Assembly (NCBI RefSeq): GCF_030253575.1
Contig: NC_080567.1
Coordinates: 20,671,001 to 20,735,000, forward strand
Source of the DNA: Rhododendron vialii
Lineage: Eukaryota > Streptophyta > Magnoliopsida > Ericales > Ericaceae
Reading direction: 5' to 3'
DNA length: 64,000 nucleotides
Part shown: in pieces, positions 32,440 to 44,800 of the stretch
Position numbering within the stretch: position 1 is the stretch's first letter
How the letters are laid out: each line of letters begins with the position of its first letter
The notes under the pieces: generated by a model
What the model saw: only the letters and a program-made list of their open reading frames with translations
Told to the model about the DNA's origin: nothing
Databases searched by the model: none
Translations under genes and position numbers: made by a program

Positions 32440-33971
32440 CAATTGACAGCCACTAAGAGATTAACAAAAGGTCTTACTAGCACTCGCCATTTCAGGAGTG
32501 CCTCTCACTTCAATAGCCTTTCCCTTGGACACAATATTCCCTATAATCCAAAAAAATAAAAAGAGCAAAGGGATAGGATGGCGTGGGGCTGTTTTCTGCA
32601 GTTTGCACTTCAATTTCTAAAGGTATTTCTATTTTTCAGCTTAAGCTTCTTATTTTCATTGATTAGCTCTGATGGGACTAATGAAAATGGAAAATGATTC
32701 CAGGAAACACATCAGTTTATGTATACAATGACGTGTATGTGAGGCTAGCACTGCGAATGTTGGAAGCTGTCGTACACTGTGATTGATTGGAGGCTTTAAG
32801 AATTCCATTACAATCGTCCTTTCCTCTTAAGAATTGGTGCTTATTTTAACTAGTGGATATGTGGTCCAACCCACTACAGTTGATTTTAACATTTCATCTT
32901 CCTGCATTATACCAGACATTGCAAGCTATGGGATTACTCTGCTTTTGCATCATTGACATTCAGAAAATCAGTGTTTGATAAAAAAACAAGCAATATTTAA
33001 CAGGGACTGTAAACGTGAAAACAAAGAAGATTTAATTTGAGGAAACAAGAATCGATTGCGATTAATGTGGGCATGCAGATGGTTAATTCACATTTTACAA
33101 CACAAGATGTGAAACCTTACTGTGGACCACAGCAAATCGTAAGCGAATTCAATCCCAAAGCTGTCTGAAGCCGCCTCGTGCTCATCATTTCACAATCCAC
33201 ACTCGCGTAGATTCCACCCACAACAGTGCAGAAATAAAGCGGTAGATAACAATAAGCCAAAAGTCTTGAGAGCAATAGATCAAAAGGGAATAGCCTGTCT
33301 ACAAACTAGCAGGTAACAGCAAATCTAAACTGCACTATATGATGACATTGGTGAATGATGAGGATCTTTCCATAGGCATTTCGTGAGTCAACATCATTTA
33401 GTGACTGAATCCGTTCGTGTAGTTCTGCTTTAACCTTTGGTTTGATCATAACCTAAATATGAATTCATCTCAGTTATGCTTATGTACAATAGTATATGTT
33501 GCTCATCACCTCCACGTCACGGCATGTTTTATGATAGCTGTAAAAGCTTAGGCGTGTTTTATGACAGCTGTAAAAGCTTAGGTTGCAAGGAGCCCAGCAG
33601 AATCATGATCTTTGTGGAGATACTTAATGAAAAATGGAGAAAGCACTCACACACTGGTCCTACTATACCCACAATTAAGTGGGAAAAACCATTTAGTATG
33701 TATCCCATCCACCACATACTTAGAAAGGCTATTTCAATATCTGTTCGTGTAATTTTTCAAACAAGAAAACTGAAAATCACAGTCCAAAAACACCATTCCT
33801 TTCCTCTATTTCATCCTACCAAATGACCAAAAAGAGAAGGAAAAAAAATAAAGAAGCAACAGCACGTGAATCTTTGTGACAACTTTTTTTTTTCCCTTCT
33901 GTATTTGCTTGATTATTCTCCATGCGATTGTGTGTTCGTGTGGTTTTGGGTCGAATCCACATTGTGTTCAA
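32440..33971. other. FRO upstream region, no gene seen
   Basis: Non-coding in all frames as far as I can tell. A 27-bp direct duplication with the core AGCTGTAAAAGCTTAGG lies at 33525-33581. Confidence 0.5.
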
Positions 33972-34112
33972 AAAGACTTTCTGAATGGAGTAAAAGAAGT
34001 TGGGATCATTGATCGGTCTCTTCCTTAAAGATTGGGATGAGTCGATGTCGGTCGATGGTGTGAAAGCACTTCCTGATGTCGAATTCCAAAAACCAGCGTG
34101 AGGTTCCCCACC
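33972..34112 (-). pseudogene. matR: Nuclear copy of mitochondrial matR (NUMT) fragment
   Basis: On the minus strand the sequence encodes WWGTSRWFLEFDIRKCFHT, then DRHRLIPIFKEE, and after a small indel in another frame DPNFFYSIQKVF. These phrases belong to the maturase-reverse transcriptase gene matR, carried in a mitochondrial nad1 intron of plants. Only about 140 bp is present, the frame is broken and the composition differs from its neighbours. A LINE has inserted 15 bp beyond its right end. Confidence 0.8.
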
Positions 34113-34141
34113 ACAACCAAGGGAACTGGATGCATTGGTTT

Positions 34142-34870
34142 TTTTTTTTTGGGGGGGAAAGTTGATTGTTATAACCACCCAAAAAAAAGACGAAGGGGAT
34201 AGCCTCGAAAAAATCCCCAAACATTACAAAAGAATCTTAAACCAGAGGCTGAGCAAAACAAAACTCAGAAATAGAACGTAACTGCTACAAGATTTTCACA
34301 GAAATCCCCCAATTCATCAATCTGTCCCTAGTGCTAAGCCGACCATGACACACCATCTAGTCGATGAAGGCCCATCTGGGAACGTGTCCTTTAAACCAAA
34401 CAGCCCTGTACCAACCCACCACAGGATGCTCCTCTTTTTATAGCTAGCCAAGCAGATTTCGATGAGTTTTCCCCCGAAGGAGAAGCTGACCAAATAACTC
34501 TATCATCTCTTTCAGGCAAAGGGATAAAGGAAGCAGGCGTACCAACTCCTACTTCTGGGCCAGCTCCACTCTCTACCTCTAATCACTGAGCTGACTTTAG
34601 CATGAAGATTCCTTCCCATATTGAACCTAATTATATCACCTAACGCAAGATAAAGGGGCCCCGAGGGGTGCCAATTATTCAGCCAAAGAAAAGTTGACTC
34701 TCCTTTACCAATAACAGATTTAATAATGGACTGAGCTAGAGGTCTTAACTTGAAGATCTTTCGCAAAGTCGCCATATTCCAAAAGCAATGACTTTTAATC
34801 ATGAAAGTATGAATCCACTGCACCCAAAGGGTATCAGCCTTTTTGCTAATAGCCCAGATGTGTCTTAACA
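34142..34870 (-). mobile_element. 5'-truncated LINE, 729 bp, with 15-bp target duplication
   Basis: The minus strand encodes the end of a LINE reverse transcriptase region and zf-RVT start (LWVQWIHTFMIK, LRPLAQSIIKSVIGKGE, STFLWLNNWHPSGPLYL), then decayed sequence, a 3' UTR and poly(A) (T run from 34139). TGGATGCATTGGTTT flanks it at 34127-34141 and 34871-34885. It is a different LINE lineage or age from the copy at 9727. Confidence 0.85.
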
Positions 34871-34885
34871 TGGATGCATTGGTTT

Positions 34886-37395
34886 GAGTAGTACTTCCAT
34901 GGTACTTCAAGCACTTGTCAGTTGCGGCACCCCACCGCCTGATTTACAGAGAAGGAATATCCATATTTGGAACTATTGGAATGATGAAAGTGAAGATATA
35001 CACATTATGGGGTCCCCAAATCAGCAAGGGGGATGAGAAAGAACAAGTTGCCTTATGGAGCACTATTATCAAGTTTTGGCACCAAGGCTAATGGATCGAG
35101 CATTCCCTACAACCACAATGAACTTTGCATGCCTTCACATCAGGCTAATGGAAGGGAGTTTTGCATACTAAAATATGGCCATTTGCGTTTCCTGGCCATT
35201 TGGCCAGTGCAAAGTTGCACTGGCGGCTCTACCTTGAGCCAAAGGTGTTCAGGTTTTTTTTTTTGAAAGGCACCAAAGGTGTTCAGTTAAAAAAATATAG
35301 TCCGGTAATCACTTAATAACATTTGGGACCTCACCGAGACAAAATGAATTTGAATACCTAATATTGGATGAAAAACTAAATTTACAGCAAGAAGGCAAAA
35401 AAAATATGAAAAAGTTAATGCTTAGTGTCAAAGCGTTATACCAATTGATTAATTATTTTACATGTTATTTTATTTAAAAAATTATAAAAATTTAAGTTAC
35501 TCAATTATGAACACCCTCAAACAAATTTTTTGTTGTTTGTTTTTTTAATAAGAACGAAAAAATTTTTAACTTGAGTGTAGATATTACGACAACCTAATAG
35601 AGAGAATGGAAAACGGCATTATTGTGATCGAAATATATCCCAACTAAGTTGACACATACGAACTGAGCAATAATGAACTCGCCAACCCCAAAAGGAGTAG
35701 TCACCAACTAAAGAAATCACCCGAAAAACACCCAATGGTCTTTCTTCCATTGCCAACATGATCTAGGGCTTCAAATGAACTTAGTAACTTGCGAGCTCGG
35801 CTCGGCTCGGCTCTGTTCGGTTCGTTTAGTAAATGAGCCGAGCTTGAGCTCGAGTTTTCGGTTGTTTAGTAAATGAGCTGAGGGGAGCTCGGCTCATTCG
35901 AAAATAGCTTGGCTCATTAAGGGAGGTTCGACTCAATTAAAGAGTCTCGTTTAGTAAATGGTTAAGCTCGACTCAATAAGGCTCATTAAGGCTCGAGCTC
36001 AAATTTTTGGCTCGTTCAGTAAACGAGCCAAGCTCGAGCTCGACAACTACACTTTAATAGGTTTATCTGAGTTTGCCAAACGGAATTTACCAAGCACTTG
36101 TATGACTCTCAGTACCAAACTTTTTCGCCTTTTCCCCCAAGTTTCTTTACCCAGTTCATTCATAAATAAACTCATTTCCATGATTTTTTTCGTTTCCATT
36201 TTGCATCCCAATGATTTTGCGATGATGTTTTTTTTCCCTTGTGATGATCTTAACTACATCTTTCGATTCAAGTAGCTCAGAACAGAATCCCATCATCATC
36301 TAGAGAAAAAACTGAGTGGTTCCTGTGAAAAGTAGCTCTTATTAGTCCACCAAAAGTTTTGGCAAATGAAACAGACACCTATGGTGATAACCAACAGATA
36401 ATGAAGTTCACTTTAGAAAACAGACTCCTAGCTGTGGTGGTAATTCAGAAAGGTGGGTGGTACCAACCCAAACTAAAAATCACAATCTAGCCATTGTTTT
36501 TGGAACCGGGATGGTGTTGTGCAGAGCATCGTATTGTGCACCGTCCGAGCCGTCTATTCGGCAACTCAATTGTGCAGATTTCATCAATGTCCGTTGGGCA
36601 ATTCGAACCGTTCATTGCCGAGATAAAATCTAGACCATTGAATCGAACGACTCGAATAGTGCACGACACGGTGCTGTGCAGGGGTGCACAGCACTATCCT
36701 TTTCTCCACTTGGACGACCTTTTCCCCCTGACATGCTCACATGAGGAGGAAAAAATGTCAAGATACGGCCAATTATTTCACGGAACTAATAGGGAAGGGA
36801 TTTATATATGATCGCAACAGTCGTACATATCTAGGGTCTTTAATATTTTAATCAAATACCAGCTATTTGGTTACGTGGGATATAAAGTTCCAACTAATGC
36901 TCATATCTGGTCAAACAAACAGCCTCTAAATTTACAAGATTTTACTGATCCCAATTTGATCGATCTATACAATTTTTTAGCTCAAAATTCATAGAAATCT
37001 GAGATGGTATACTATATACAATCAATGTGTCATTTGGATTCTTCTATACAGTCCAACAACAGATTCGGTCTACCCAAACATGCCATGTGCACAAACCTAA
37101 CTTATTGATTTCTTTCTCTCTTGTGAGGAGGATATAAATCATATATGCAGCAGATGCTATTAGCCAATTTAACCCTATCTGAATTGTGGAAAGTCTATCA
37201 AAATGATTAAGTACCAGATAACATGCAATTTTTTGGGAGAAAAAGAAAGCAAAGATCATCTTTAATGCACTAAAGTCTCCAGTGGTCTGTGAACATGACA
37301 TACCAAGAAGCCTGCAAATCTTGACAAAAGAGAATCTTTTCTTTTAGTAAAATCTTTGATAGCAACGACTCTTTAGTTGTAAACTACCAATTCTC
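34886..37395. other. Intergenic region with MITE remnants
   Basis: No gene supported. AT-rich to 35750. The tract 35764-36050 is dense in GAGCTCGGCTCG/CTCGAGCTC phrases and looks like a relative of the hAT-type element at 43278, though I could not pair its ends. Confidence 0.5.
36501..36701. mobile_element. Fold-back MITE, family C relative
   Basis: Inverted arms share GTGCACCGTCCGAGCCGTC-like and GACTCGAATAGTGCAC sequences; GTGCTGTGCA stands near the right end. Similar to the element at 28458. Confidence 0.6.
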
Positions 37396-37600
37396 GGTGG
37401 TGGTCAAAGCATGAGACTTTGGAGCTTGCTTCCTCCTAAGATCTCAGCTTCGAACCTCTCACATCACGTGCTATCAACTCTTGTGGACCAGTTCATACAT
37501 GAATATGTTCCGTCTTTTAATTTTACTCTCTGATCGTGGTCAGCGAAATTGGGTCCCCAGAGGTTAGGCCCGGACAGCCTGAGTTATCAAAAAGCAAATA
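37396..37600 (+). mobile_element. tRNA-derived SINE (Au-like) with imperfect 15-bp duplication
   Basis: It starts GGTGGTGGTCAAAGCATG, has a B-box-like region near 37447 (GCTTCGAACCTC) and the Au-type end CGGACAGCCTGAGTTATC with a short A-rich tail. AAACTACCAATTCTC (37381) and AAACTGCCAATTCCC (37601) flank it and match at 13 of 15 positions. Confidence 0.75.
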
Positions 37601-37744
37601 AAACTGCCAATTCCCAACTCCCCACAATTTGATATCTTATTCATATCCTTGTCCCTTCCCCTTGTACTACTCCATTACCATTTTCATTCTTTTGGAAGGG
37701 GAAAGAGAGAGGGGGAGAGGGAGAGAAGAGAGAGTGGGATAGGC

Positions 37745-40414
37745 ATGGAAGGAGGGAATGCACGGCCGGATGAAGAGCATTGCGAGTACCGGAGTAATTG
37801 GCAAGTGATGTCGCCAGAGATTGTGGAGATTGGAGAAGGTAACAAGACTGTGAGTATAAGCAGCAGAGATTGTGGCATGAATGATGTTTATGTTGCTGTT
37901 GGAAAAAATGATTTGGATGTGGTGAAATGGGCTCTTGATCATGCTATGATCTCCCCTGGAGCTAGAGTTTTCCTTGTCCATGTTTTCCCTCCAATCACCT
38001 ACATCTCCACTCCTGGTAAGACTGATTGGTATGATGTTGGCATCTTACTGTGTTGGGTGATGCTGACATCGAAACTGTTTTTGTTTCGCACAAAGATTTT
38101 TGGCATTCACAAAAACAGTTCTGATATTATTATTTTCCATTTGTGGTTTCATATAGCACGGTAGAGCTGTTATCATGTACAGCCTTTCCGGTCAAAATCA
38201 ACGTGGGAAAGTAATTCTTGAGCAATAGAAAGGCTAGGTTATTGTGGATTTGATGGAAAACCGCACACACAATCACACGAAAAATAATGAAGCAAAAAGC
38301 ACGCAAAGAAAGCACGACCAATTAAGAGATTTACAAATCACACCAGTTTTTTTATGTGGCCTAGAGTTTTTTACATCCCAATTACCTTAATACCCTTGCT
38401 TAGCTCGTGGAGTGATAAACCAAACTGAATCAGTCTTCACAAATCTAACATACACAATTGTGATGTGGCTCAATGCCTTGTTCTAGGACTTCCTTGGATG
38501 AAAAAATGGGAAAAGGAAAACATATATGGATAGTAGGTTTTACAAATGGGATGCAATTCAAGATTAAAGACAAAATGACAAATTTATTACTAATCATCAA
38601 TAGGTTTAGCAAACAGTCGACTGCGAAACATCTCCTCTCTAATGGCATTCCTTGCAAATTTTATCGATTGATTTCTATAGTTGGAAGGCTATCGAGAAGT
38701 CAATTGACCCCAGAACAGGTCCGATTCTATGTCAACGAAGAGAACAATAGGCGGAGGAACGTGTTGCAGAAGTACATTCAACTATGCGCTGAAGCCAAGG
38801 TACGCATCTGTGTGAATTTCGATGTCCTATTGTCACATTTTAAGCCCAAGGATTTTCTATACTTGAATTTGAATTGTTAGGTGACTGTGGATACAATGCT
38901 TTTGGAGAGCAATTCAACAGCCAAAGCAATTCTTGATCTCATCCCTGTCCTTAACATCACTTACCTAGTCATGGGAACCAAACGCCCACCTGCCTCTAGG
39001 TAACATCCACTTCTTTATCAGTACAGTTGCTGCAGCTTGAATGGTACTTATCAATTTCCACCGTTGAATGTGTGCAAATACCGGACACGAAGACATTAGG
39101 TGCAAAAAAAACAAGACACGAAAACGTGACGACGTCATGTTGGGTCCTTAGAGCATCTCCATTTGACACTTTAGCACATTTTCAGACTCTATGGGTTAAC
39201 TTGAATTCTTAAACTTCTGTGCTCCATTTGGTTCTTTAAATTAACATGACTTTAATTAGTGTCTTCTGGTAAGCCCTTATACATGTGGCTTTGTGGTTAT
39301 GAAGATAGAGAGAGGAGAGAGACAGGCACATGTAAAAGTGGAACCTCTTCTACTTTAACACACATCTAAACTATTCAAATGGACCATTAATTCATCCTTC
39401 TTTAACTAATAATAAAATTGGATCCCACTTTTATTATTTTTTGTTGTATAACACATCCAATTTTAAAAAGTCAAATGGAGATGCTCCTAATCTCTGTAGG
39501 GTCACTAGTGTCGATGTTCTGTGCACAAAAACAGCACGAAAATGTGCTTAAAGGCATGAGGGAGGATCCAAACATAGATAGTGCTCAAACACATGTTAGA
39601 GCAAGTTCACCGGCATGTCGGATCTCTTGTTACTGCTACTCTCTGTAATATTTATGGAGAAAATAAAGTAAGACTCTCTATTGGGTACTTAAACTTGCTG
39701 TTGAGTTTCGGCAAAACCATTTCTGTACGAAATTTGGCAATAAGTTTGGCGTCAAACCTTGCCACCTCACCTAGCCCAACTAATTTCTCTCCCTCCTCTC
39801 ATCCTTCAACGGAAAAAACAGAAGTGTGCCACATTAGACCAGCGGGTGCAACAAACATTGCCAATTTTTGCCTTTCAACATGTCAAAAAAGTAACTTTGG
39901 CAAAATCATTTTGACACCAACGGATGAACTTGCTCTGGGTACATTTAGTGCACTTTTACAAGCTATGGCTAATAGTATGTCCCGGCTGCCTTTACGATCA
40001 AAAGGGAGGAAGTCGAACTCAAAATCTCTGAAGATCAAATACAAACTGATTTTGCAGTTTTTCTATTTATCAAGTTATCACCTATTGACAAAACTTCGAA
40101 AACTGAAGACTTTCCATTTCGAATATAAACACAAGAACTGTTTGTTCAAGAGGATGTTAACTTTTTCTTCGTTGACATTGTTCTGTTTTAGGCGACTGAT
40201 CAAGGGGCTGGGAAATGGAGAATTTGTTCAGAAGAAAGCACCAGATTATTGTGAGGTTGCAATTGTTTATGATGGCAAGAAGCTTATGGATAGCCAAAAC
40301 GTAGTACCCTCTGCTATTGCATCGAATCAGCGGAGGAGACCGGAGATCATAACCAGGCCGGAACCAGAAAGGAACTTCTTTGACTGTATATGCTTTTCAG
40401 CCAAATCTGATTAG
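37745..40414 (+). CDS. Universal stress protein (USP) domain protein, 243 aa
   Basis: Exons 37745-38015, 38681-38799, 38881-38999 and 40192-40414 keep the frame and give 243 residues. After about 45 residues the USP fold begins: DVYVAVGKNDLDVVKWALDH, VFLVHVFPPITYI, then the linker RLSRSQLTPEQVRFYVNEE, the helix LQKYIQLC, VTVDTMLLESNSTAKAILD and LNITYLVMGTKRPP. The nucleotide-binding glycine motif (G-2x-G-9x-G-S/T) of ATP-type USPs is not clear in GTKRPPASRRLIKGLG, so ATP binding is doubtful. It resembles the USP domains of plant U-box kinases, but no kinase or U-box follows before the stop. The ATG at 37745 follows a GA-rich leader. It is convergent with NdhT. Confidence 0.85.
39151..39486. 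mobile_element. PIF/Harbinger-like MITE in USP intron 3
   Basis: The ends GAGCATCTCCATTTGA and TCAAATGGAGATGCTC are perfect inverted repeats, next to TTA on the left and CTA on the right. Confidence 0.75.
39599..39935. mobile_element. Second MITE-like element in USP intron 3
   Basis: GAGCAAGTTCACCGGC on the left and GATGAACTTGCTC on the right are inverted. A TTA precedes the left end; the right flank does not match. Confidence 0.5.
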
Positions 40415-41066
40415 AACACGAAATTTCCTCTGATATTGCATACAGACACGGAGAAACTATGTTGAAGGCACAGTTCAAAATGATCTAAATAGAAGATCAT
40501 AGACTCGTAGATGAAAAGCAACTGACATATTCCAAATTAATACTACGAATCTAATTGGCGTGTTTAGAATGTGGAGCGCATCATCTTTTTGTTTTAAGTC
40601 TAGCTCGAGGATAAGTGCTGCAGATATCGAACACAGTCTGTACAAAAACAAAAGTTTCGATAGATGACACATAGTGTCTGAAAAGTACCATCCGATACTT
40701 CATGAAGCTAAAGGAAATTGAGTTCAGATTATGGATATTTGAATGGTTGCGTATCCAAGGAATGTCGATACCCGACGTGGATACAGACATTGACATACGT
40801 CTCTTCTTGACAGCATTTGTGCTTCATAGGTTACGACGAAGGGGTGTAGTTCGAGTTAATTATCATAGCAGCATTAGGCTTCTGAACAACAACAATCTAA
40901 AAGAGAGAGATAAAAGTCCCTTTGATCCAACTTATATGAGTACACACATACAACACATGTTCTTATTTGCCTTCCCCATCCAAGAAGAGATTTCCCTTTA
41001 CAATTCATATCTTCATTAACTACACAAGTTTCTAGCCCTTTGAATGCCATCCAAGAAGCTAACTAG

Positions 41067-43016
41067 CTAGTAATAATATGGGTCTTTGAAGACGAGTACA
41101 TAGACGATAGAACAAATAGCGAACAGTATAATCACAACGTCGAAGGTGAGAGCAGAGAGTGCTTGATCACTAAGGTCCATGTTCTTCCCACCAAGCCTAT
41201 CCACCACGTCCGGCATAGGCACAGCATTCGCCACCTCCTTCATGTAAGGATCCTCCAGCTTCACTCTCATCTTCTCGGCTTCCCGGCTGGCCGCCTCCTG
41301 AGCCAGCGTCCAATCGTAGAAGCCGCGTTTCTCTCCGTCGCTCAGCACGTCGTAAATCTCCCTCAGTTTCATGAACTTCTCCGACGCTGATTTCAGCGGA
41401 AGCGAGGTTGTGTCCGGATGGTACTCCTTTGATAATCGCCTATAGGCCGCTTTTATTTCTTCCAAGTCTGCTTCTGCTGAAACCCCCAAGAACCTGTTCA
41501 GTAAGAAAAACTGTTTTAATGCTGACACTATGGAGTGCAGTTTGGTTACAGGGTTTGGTGGAAATGGAAATGGAAATGAGAAGAGAGATTATCAGTTCTA
41601 GTTTGGTTAGATAGACAAATACTAAGCAAAAGAAAATATCTATGGTAAGTATGCGAGAAACTAACTATTTTGCTTCAAATTTGGTGCTGACTTACATTAC
41701 ACGGACAGGGGTACGTGAATCGGATATAAGTATCCACTTCACAACCTCATAAAAATGGGCAGTAATTAGATAAAACTGTTGGGATTTGTCCCACATTGGT
41801 TAATTATCTCCTCCAAAACTAGTATATAAGCCTGGGCGGCCTCTCCACTCTTTGCCAATTGGTTTGGAGTTGGATGCTTTAACAAAAACCCTTGGCGTTG
41901 GTTAACCGTTTCTGTGAAACATTCAAGGCCTCTTTGGTACGACTTTCCCTCTTTTCTTCTGGCATGTCTGGATTTATTTGGGCGAATTCGTTGTGTATCC
42001 CACATCTAGACACTGACACGGGAGCTTACCCCAAAAATCAGGGATCCATATGACATAGATGCTAACCCCTTTTAGTGAAGAATGTTACATGGATCCTCCA
42101 AAAAATCAAAATACACATGCTGGACACTAGATACTCGGATGAGGTTAAGAAATCCGTGTCCAACGTCTCTAGAGGGAAATTTACCCAGCAAGCATGCTAC
42201 CATGAACTATGTGGGAAATTCGCATTTTAAGCATGAAATAGTCTATAAGATACTTTGAATCACTATTTATCCGAAAAATCAAAGAACTATATGGAAAATA
42301 TTGAATGTTTTGGCGAATCCCCGTGTTCTTAAGATTGGCATTACATAAATCTAACACCTAAAGGTCCTAAACACATACCTGCACCTATTCTACTTTCTAT
42401 TGCCTACCATGCCAAGATATCTTCATTGTGTTTGAAACTCGTGGAAAGAGGAGTTAGTTAGGTTTCGAGCCGGGTCAAATGCATGGGATTACATGATGCC
42501 TACCGATGAGCTACTAGTCCACTTGCTAGTATGGACTCGTGTTAGTCCTACTTCAACAATCATCCACATTTTCGAATAATCCATGCAAGAAAACAATTCA
42601 ATACAAATAGAATCAGTTCAATCCCATATATGAAGTGAGATGGAGACTCACTGATAATGAGAATCAGAAGAACTGTTGAGCAATTCCGAAAACCTCTCAC
42701 TCAAGAGGTTGTCATCATGGCTCTCTTCTTGTGTTGATTTCGACTTGCTATTATTACCTCCTCCAATCCACCCATCCTCATCATTCTCCCAGTGAATCCT
42801 AGTATCATATCCCGGCCTTGGGGGCGGGGCTCTCTGCCGCCTTTCCGATTCCTGCGCCGCCGCGAAAACTCTCAAACTATGCCTGATTTTTCTTCTGGGT
42901 AATTGCCCAACTACCTTTCTTGTCCATAACAGGTGCTCTTCCCTCTGGTGACTGCATCTGTTTTTGGGCCTTAGAATGAGAGAATATGAAGCTGGAGGAG
43001 TAGCTGTGGAAGCCAT
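41067..43016 (-). CDS. ndhT: NAD(P)H dehydrogenase-like complex subunit T, chloroplast (NdhT/CRRJ)
   Basis: Two exons, 43016-42652 and 41493-41067, joined in frame across a 1158-bp intron, give 263 residues. The N-terminus is Ser/Arg-rich with few acidic residues, a chloroplast transit peptide. It is followed by RPGYDTRIHWENDEDGWIGG, a J-like domain (FLGVSAEADLEEIKAAYRRL with HPD at 147-149 and LREIYDVLSD), DWTLAQEAASREAEKMR, and one C-terminal membrane helix (VVIILFAICSIVYVLVF). NdhT anchors the ferredoxin-binding subcomplex of the thylakoid NDH complex in cyclic electron flow. It retains HPD, though its role is structural rather than a proven chaperone function. The ATG at 43016 is used because the upstream in-frame stretch lacks an ATG. 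The intron carries a solo LTR. Confidence 0.92.
41777..41884 (+). mobile_element. Solo LTR of a TRIM-like element in the NdhT intron
   Basis: 108 bp from TGTTGGGATTTGTCCCACAT to GATGCTTTAACA, flanked by AAAAC on both sides (41772-41776 and 41885-41889), a perfect 5-bp duplication. Its start resembles the LTR of the TRIM at 55995-56365 read on the minus strand. Confidence 0.85.
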
Positions 43017-43277
43017 GGGAAGAGTTATAAAAGCCAAAAAAAAGAAAAGAAAAAAAGATGGCCTGATTTTAGAAGTTGCTCATTGGAAGAGATAGGTTTT
43101 AGTTTCATTGCCTCTTGTTTATGTGGCTGGGAATTGGAAGTCAGGAATTAGGGAGGGCTCCACTTGCAGATATGCATCCTTAGGCTTGTGCAGTTTATTT
43201 ATTTATTCCCAGGTCACCTTGAATTTTAGCATGGAAAATGAACTAGATGAGCTCTAAAAGAAACGAACGGTTGCAAT

Positions 43278-43813
43278 TAGGGCTGCAAACGAGCCGAGCC
43301 GAGCCGAGCTTTACAGTGTTCAAGCTTGTTTATTAAATTTTTAACGAACTCGAGCTTGAGCTTGAGCTCAGTGAAAACTTAATGAGTCGAGCTCGAGCCG
43401 AGCAGGCCTTAGATTGACTCGAGCTCGAGTTTGTTCACGAGCCTCAACGGACCAACGAAAAATGTATATATATCCTCGCATAGGCCTAATATAACCACAA
43501 ATATTTTGATTGTGAAGGTATATATCTTTCATTTTCCTATGGAGCGGGAGTGTACTAGTGTGTGTGTGTTTTCCCCTCCCTTGGTTGACTAGAAAGTGAA
43601 AACGGGAAGAACAAATTATGAAATAACAATAAATATCTTAAACTTAAGTATATATACCCCGGCTCGCGAGCCGACTAGAGCCGAGCTTATCCTTGCTCGA
43701 GTTTGGCTCGTTTACAAAACGAGCTGAAAAATTGGCTCGAGGTCGTTCGTTTAACTTCCAAGCCGAGCTTGAATGAACCCAACTACGAGCCGCTCGGTTC
43801 ATTTGCAGCCCTA
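43278..43813. mobile_element. hAT-type non-autonomous element, 536 bp
   Basis: The ends TAGGGCTGCAAACGAGCCGA and, inverted, TAGGGCTGCAAATGAACCGA pair. GTTGCAAT is duplicated at 43270-43277 and 43814-43821 (8 bp, typical of hAT). Both subterminal regions repeat GAGCTCGAGC/GCTCGAGC phrases. Confidence 0.88.
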
Positions 43814-44698
43814 GTTGCAATTAGAGCCTACGACTAAGTGAAACTAGATGCTTCAGTTCAGGTCACTTGAGGCTCTGTTTGAAACTTAGGGAAAAGAAAG
43901 GAAAGGAAAATTAAAGAATTTTTCCTCCTATTGTTTAGTTATAGAGGAAGAAAAGAAAATAAAGATTTTGAATGTAGTGAATAGTGATTTTCTCTCCTAT
44001 CTTCTTCTCACTTTTCTCCTCTTTTATTTTCCTTTTATTTTTTTTCCTTTCCATAAGTTCCAAACGGAGCCTTAAGGACCGGAGCCCGGAGAGGTACAAA
44101 ATATGGATTTCAAACAGCTCTGCAGAATGCAATTTCGAAGATTTGAAATTTTGGAGGTAAAATAGACATGAATAAAATCTGAATATTAACTATGAAGGAC
44201 AACAGTACGGTGTTAAAATGTCCTTTTTGTTGTGCAAAAATTCTTTTAATTACACATGTCTACTGTTTATGTGTATCTCAATTAATTTCGGACCCTTCAA
44301 TAAATGACCCATTAAACTTTTCAGTGGCCCCGAGATCTTTTTTCTTGCTATGAAAGTCAAATCTGCAAGTTTGAGTGAGTAAGACCCTTACCTGCTTACA
44401 TGGTCTCACTCGACCAATTAACTATTGCACTGAGAAATTACCCGTACACTATTTTCGTTTCTGTTGGTGGGCGACCTTAACACATTTGTTTACGACCCTT
44501 GCCTGCTGGTATATTCTTACTTGACGAATCAACTATTGTATTCATAAATTATCCATATTTTATTTTGTTTCTGTTGATGGATGGATTTAGCAAGGGGCGT
44601 AGCAAAAAATCTTGTTCGGCAGGAGCACCATTAAACATGATCTTAATGGTCTTAAAATTGTCTATCTTTTGCATATACTAAACAACAAAAAATAAAGG

Positions 44699-44800
44699 GG
44701 ATTGATTTTACCACTCTCTTGTGTGTCTTGATTAGATGATTTATTTTGTGAGAGAAAGAGAGTGACATTAACAAAAATGGAGTGCAAAATCAATTCCATA
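44699..44800. repeat. Small MITE
   Basis: GGGATTGATTTTACCACTC and the inverted right end GGAATTGATTTTGCACTC pair; about 100 bp. Same end type as 13048 and 46569. Confidence 0.6.

Noticed and set aside
33816-34220. 134-codon minus-strand frame as a gene
   Set aside because: It strings together LINE 3' sequence, the poly(A) region and the mitochondrial fragment; it is not a single coding unit.
38460-38680. Possible retroelement protease fragment (LGLPWMKKWEKE) in USP intron 1
   Set aside because: One short phrase only, followed by a stop; too weak to annotate.
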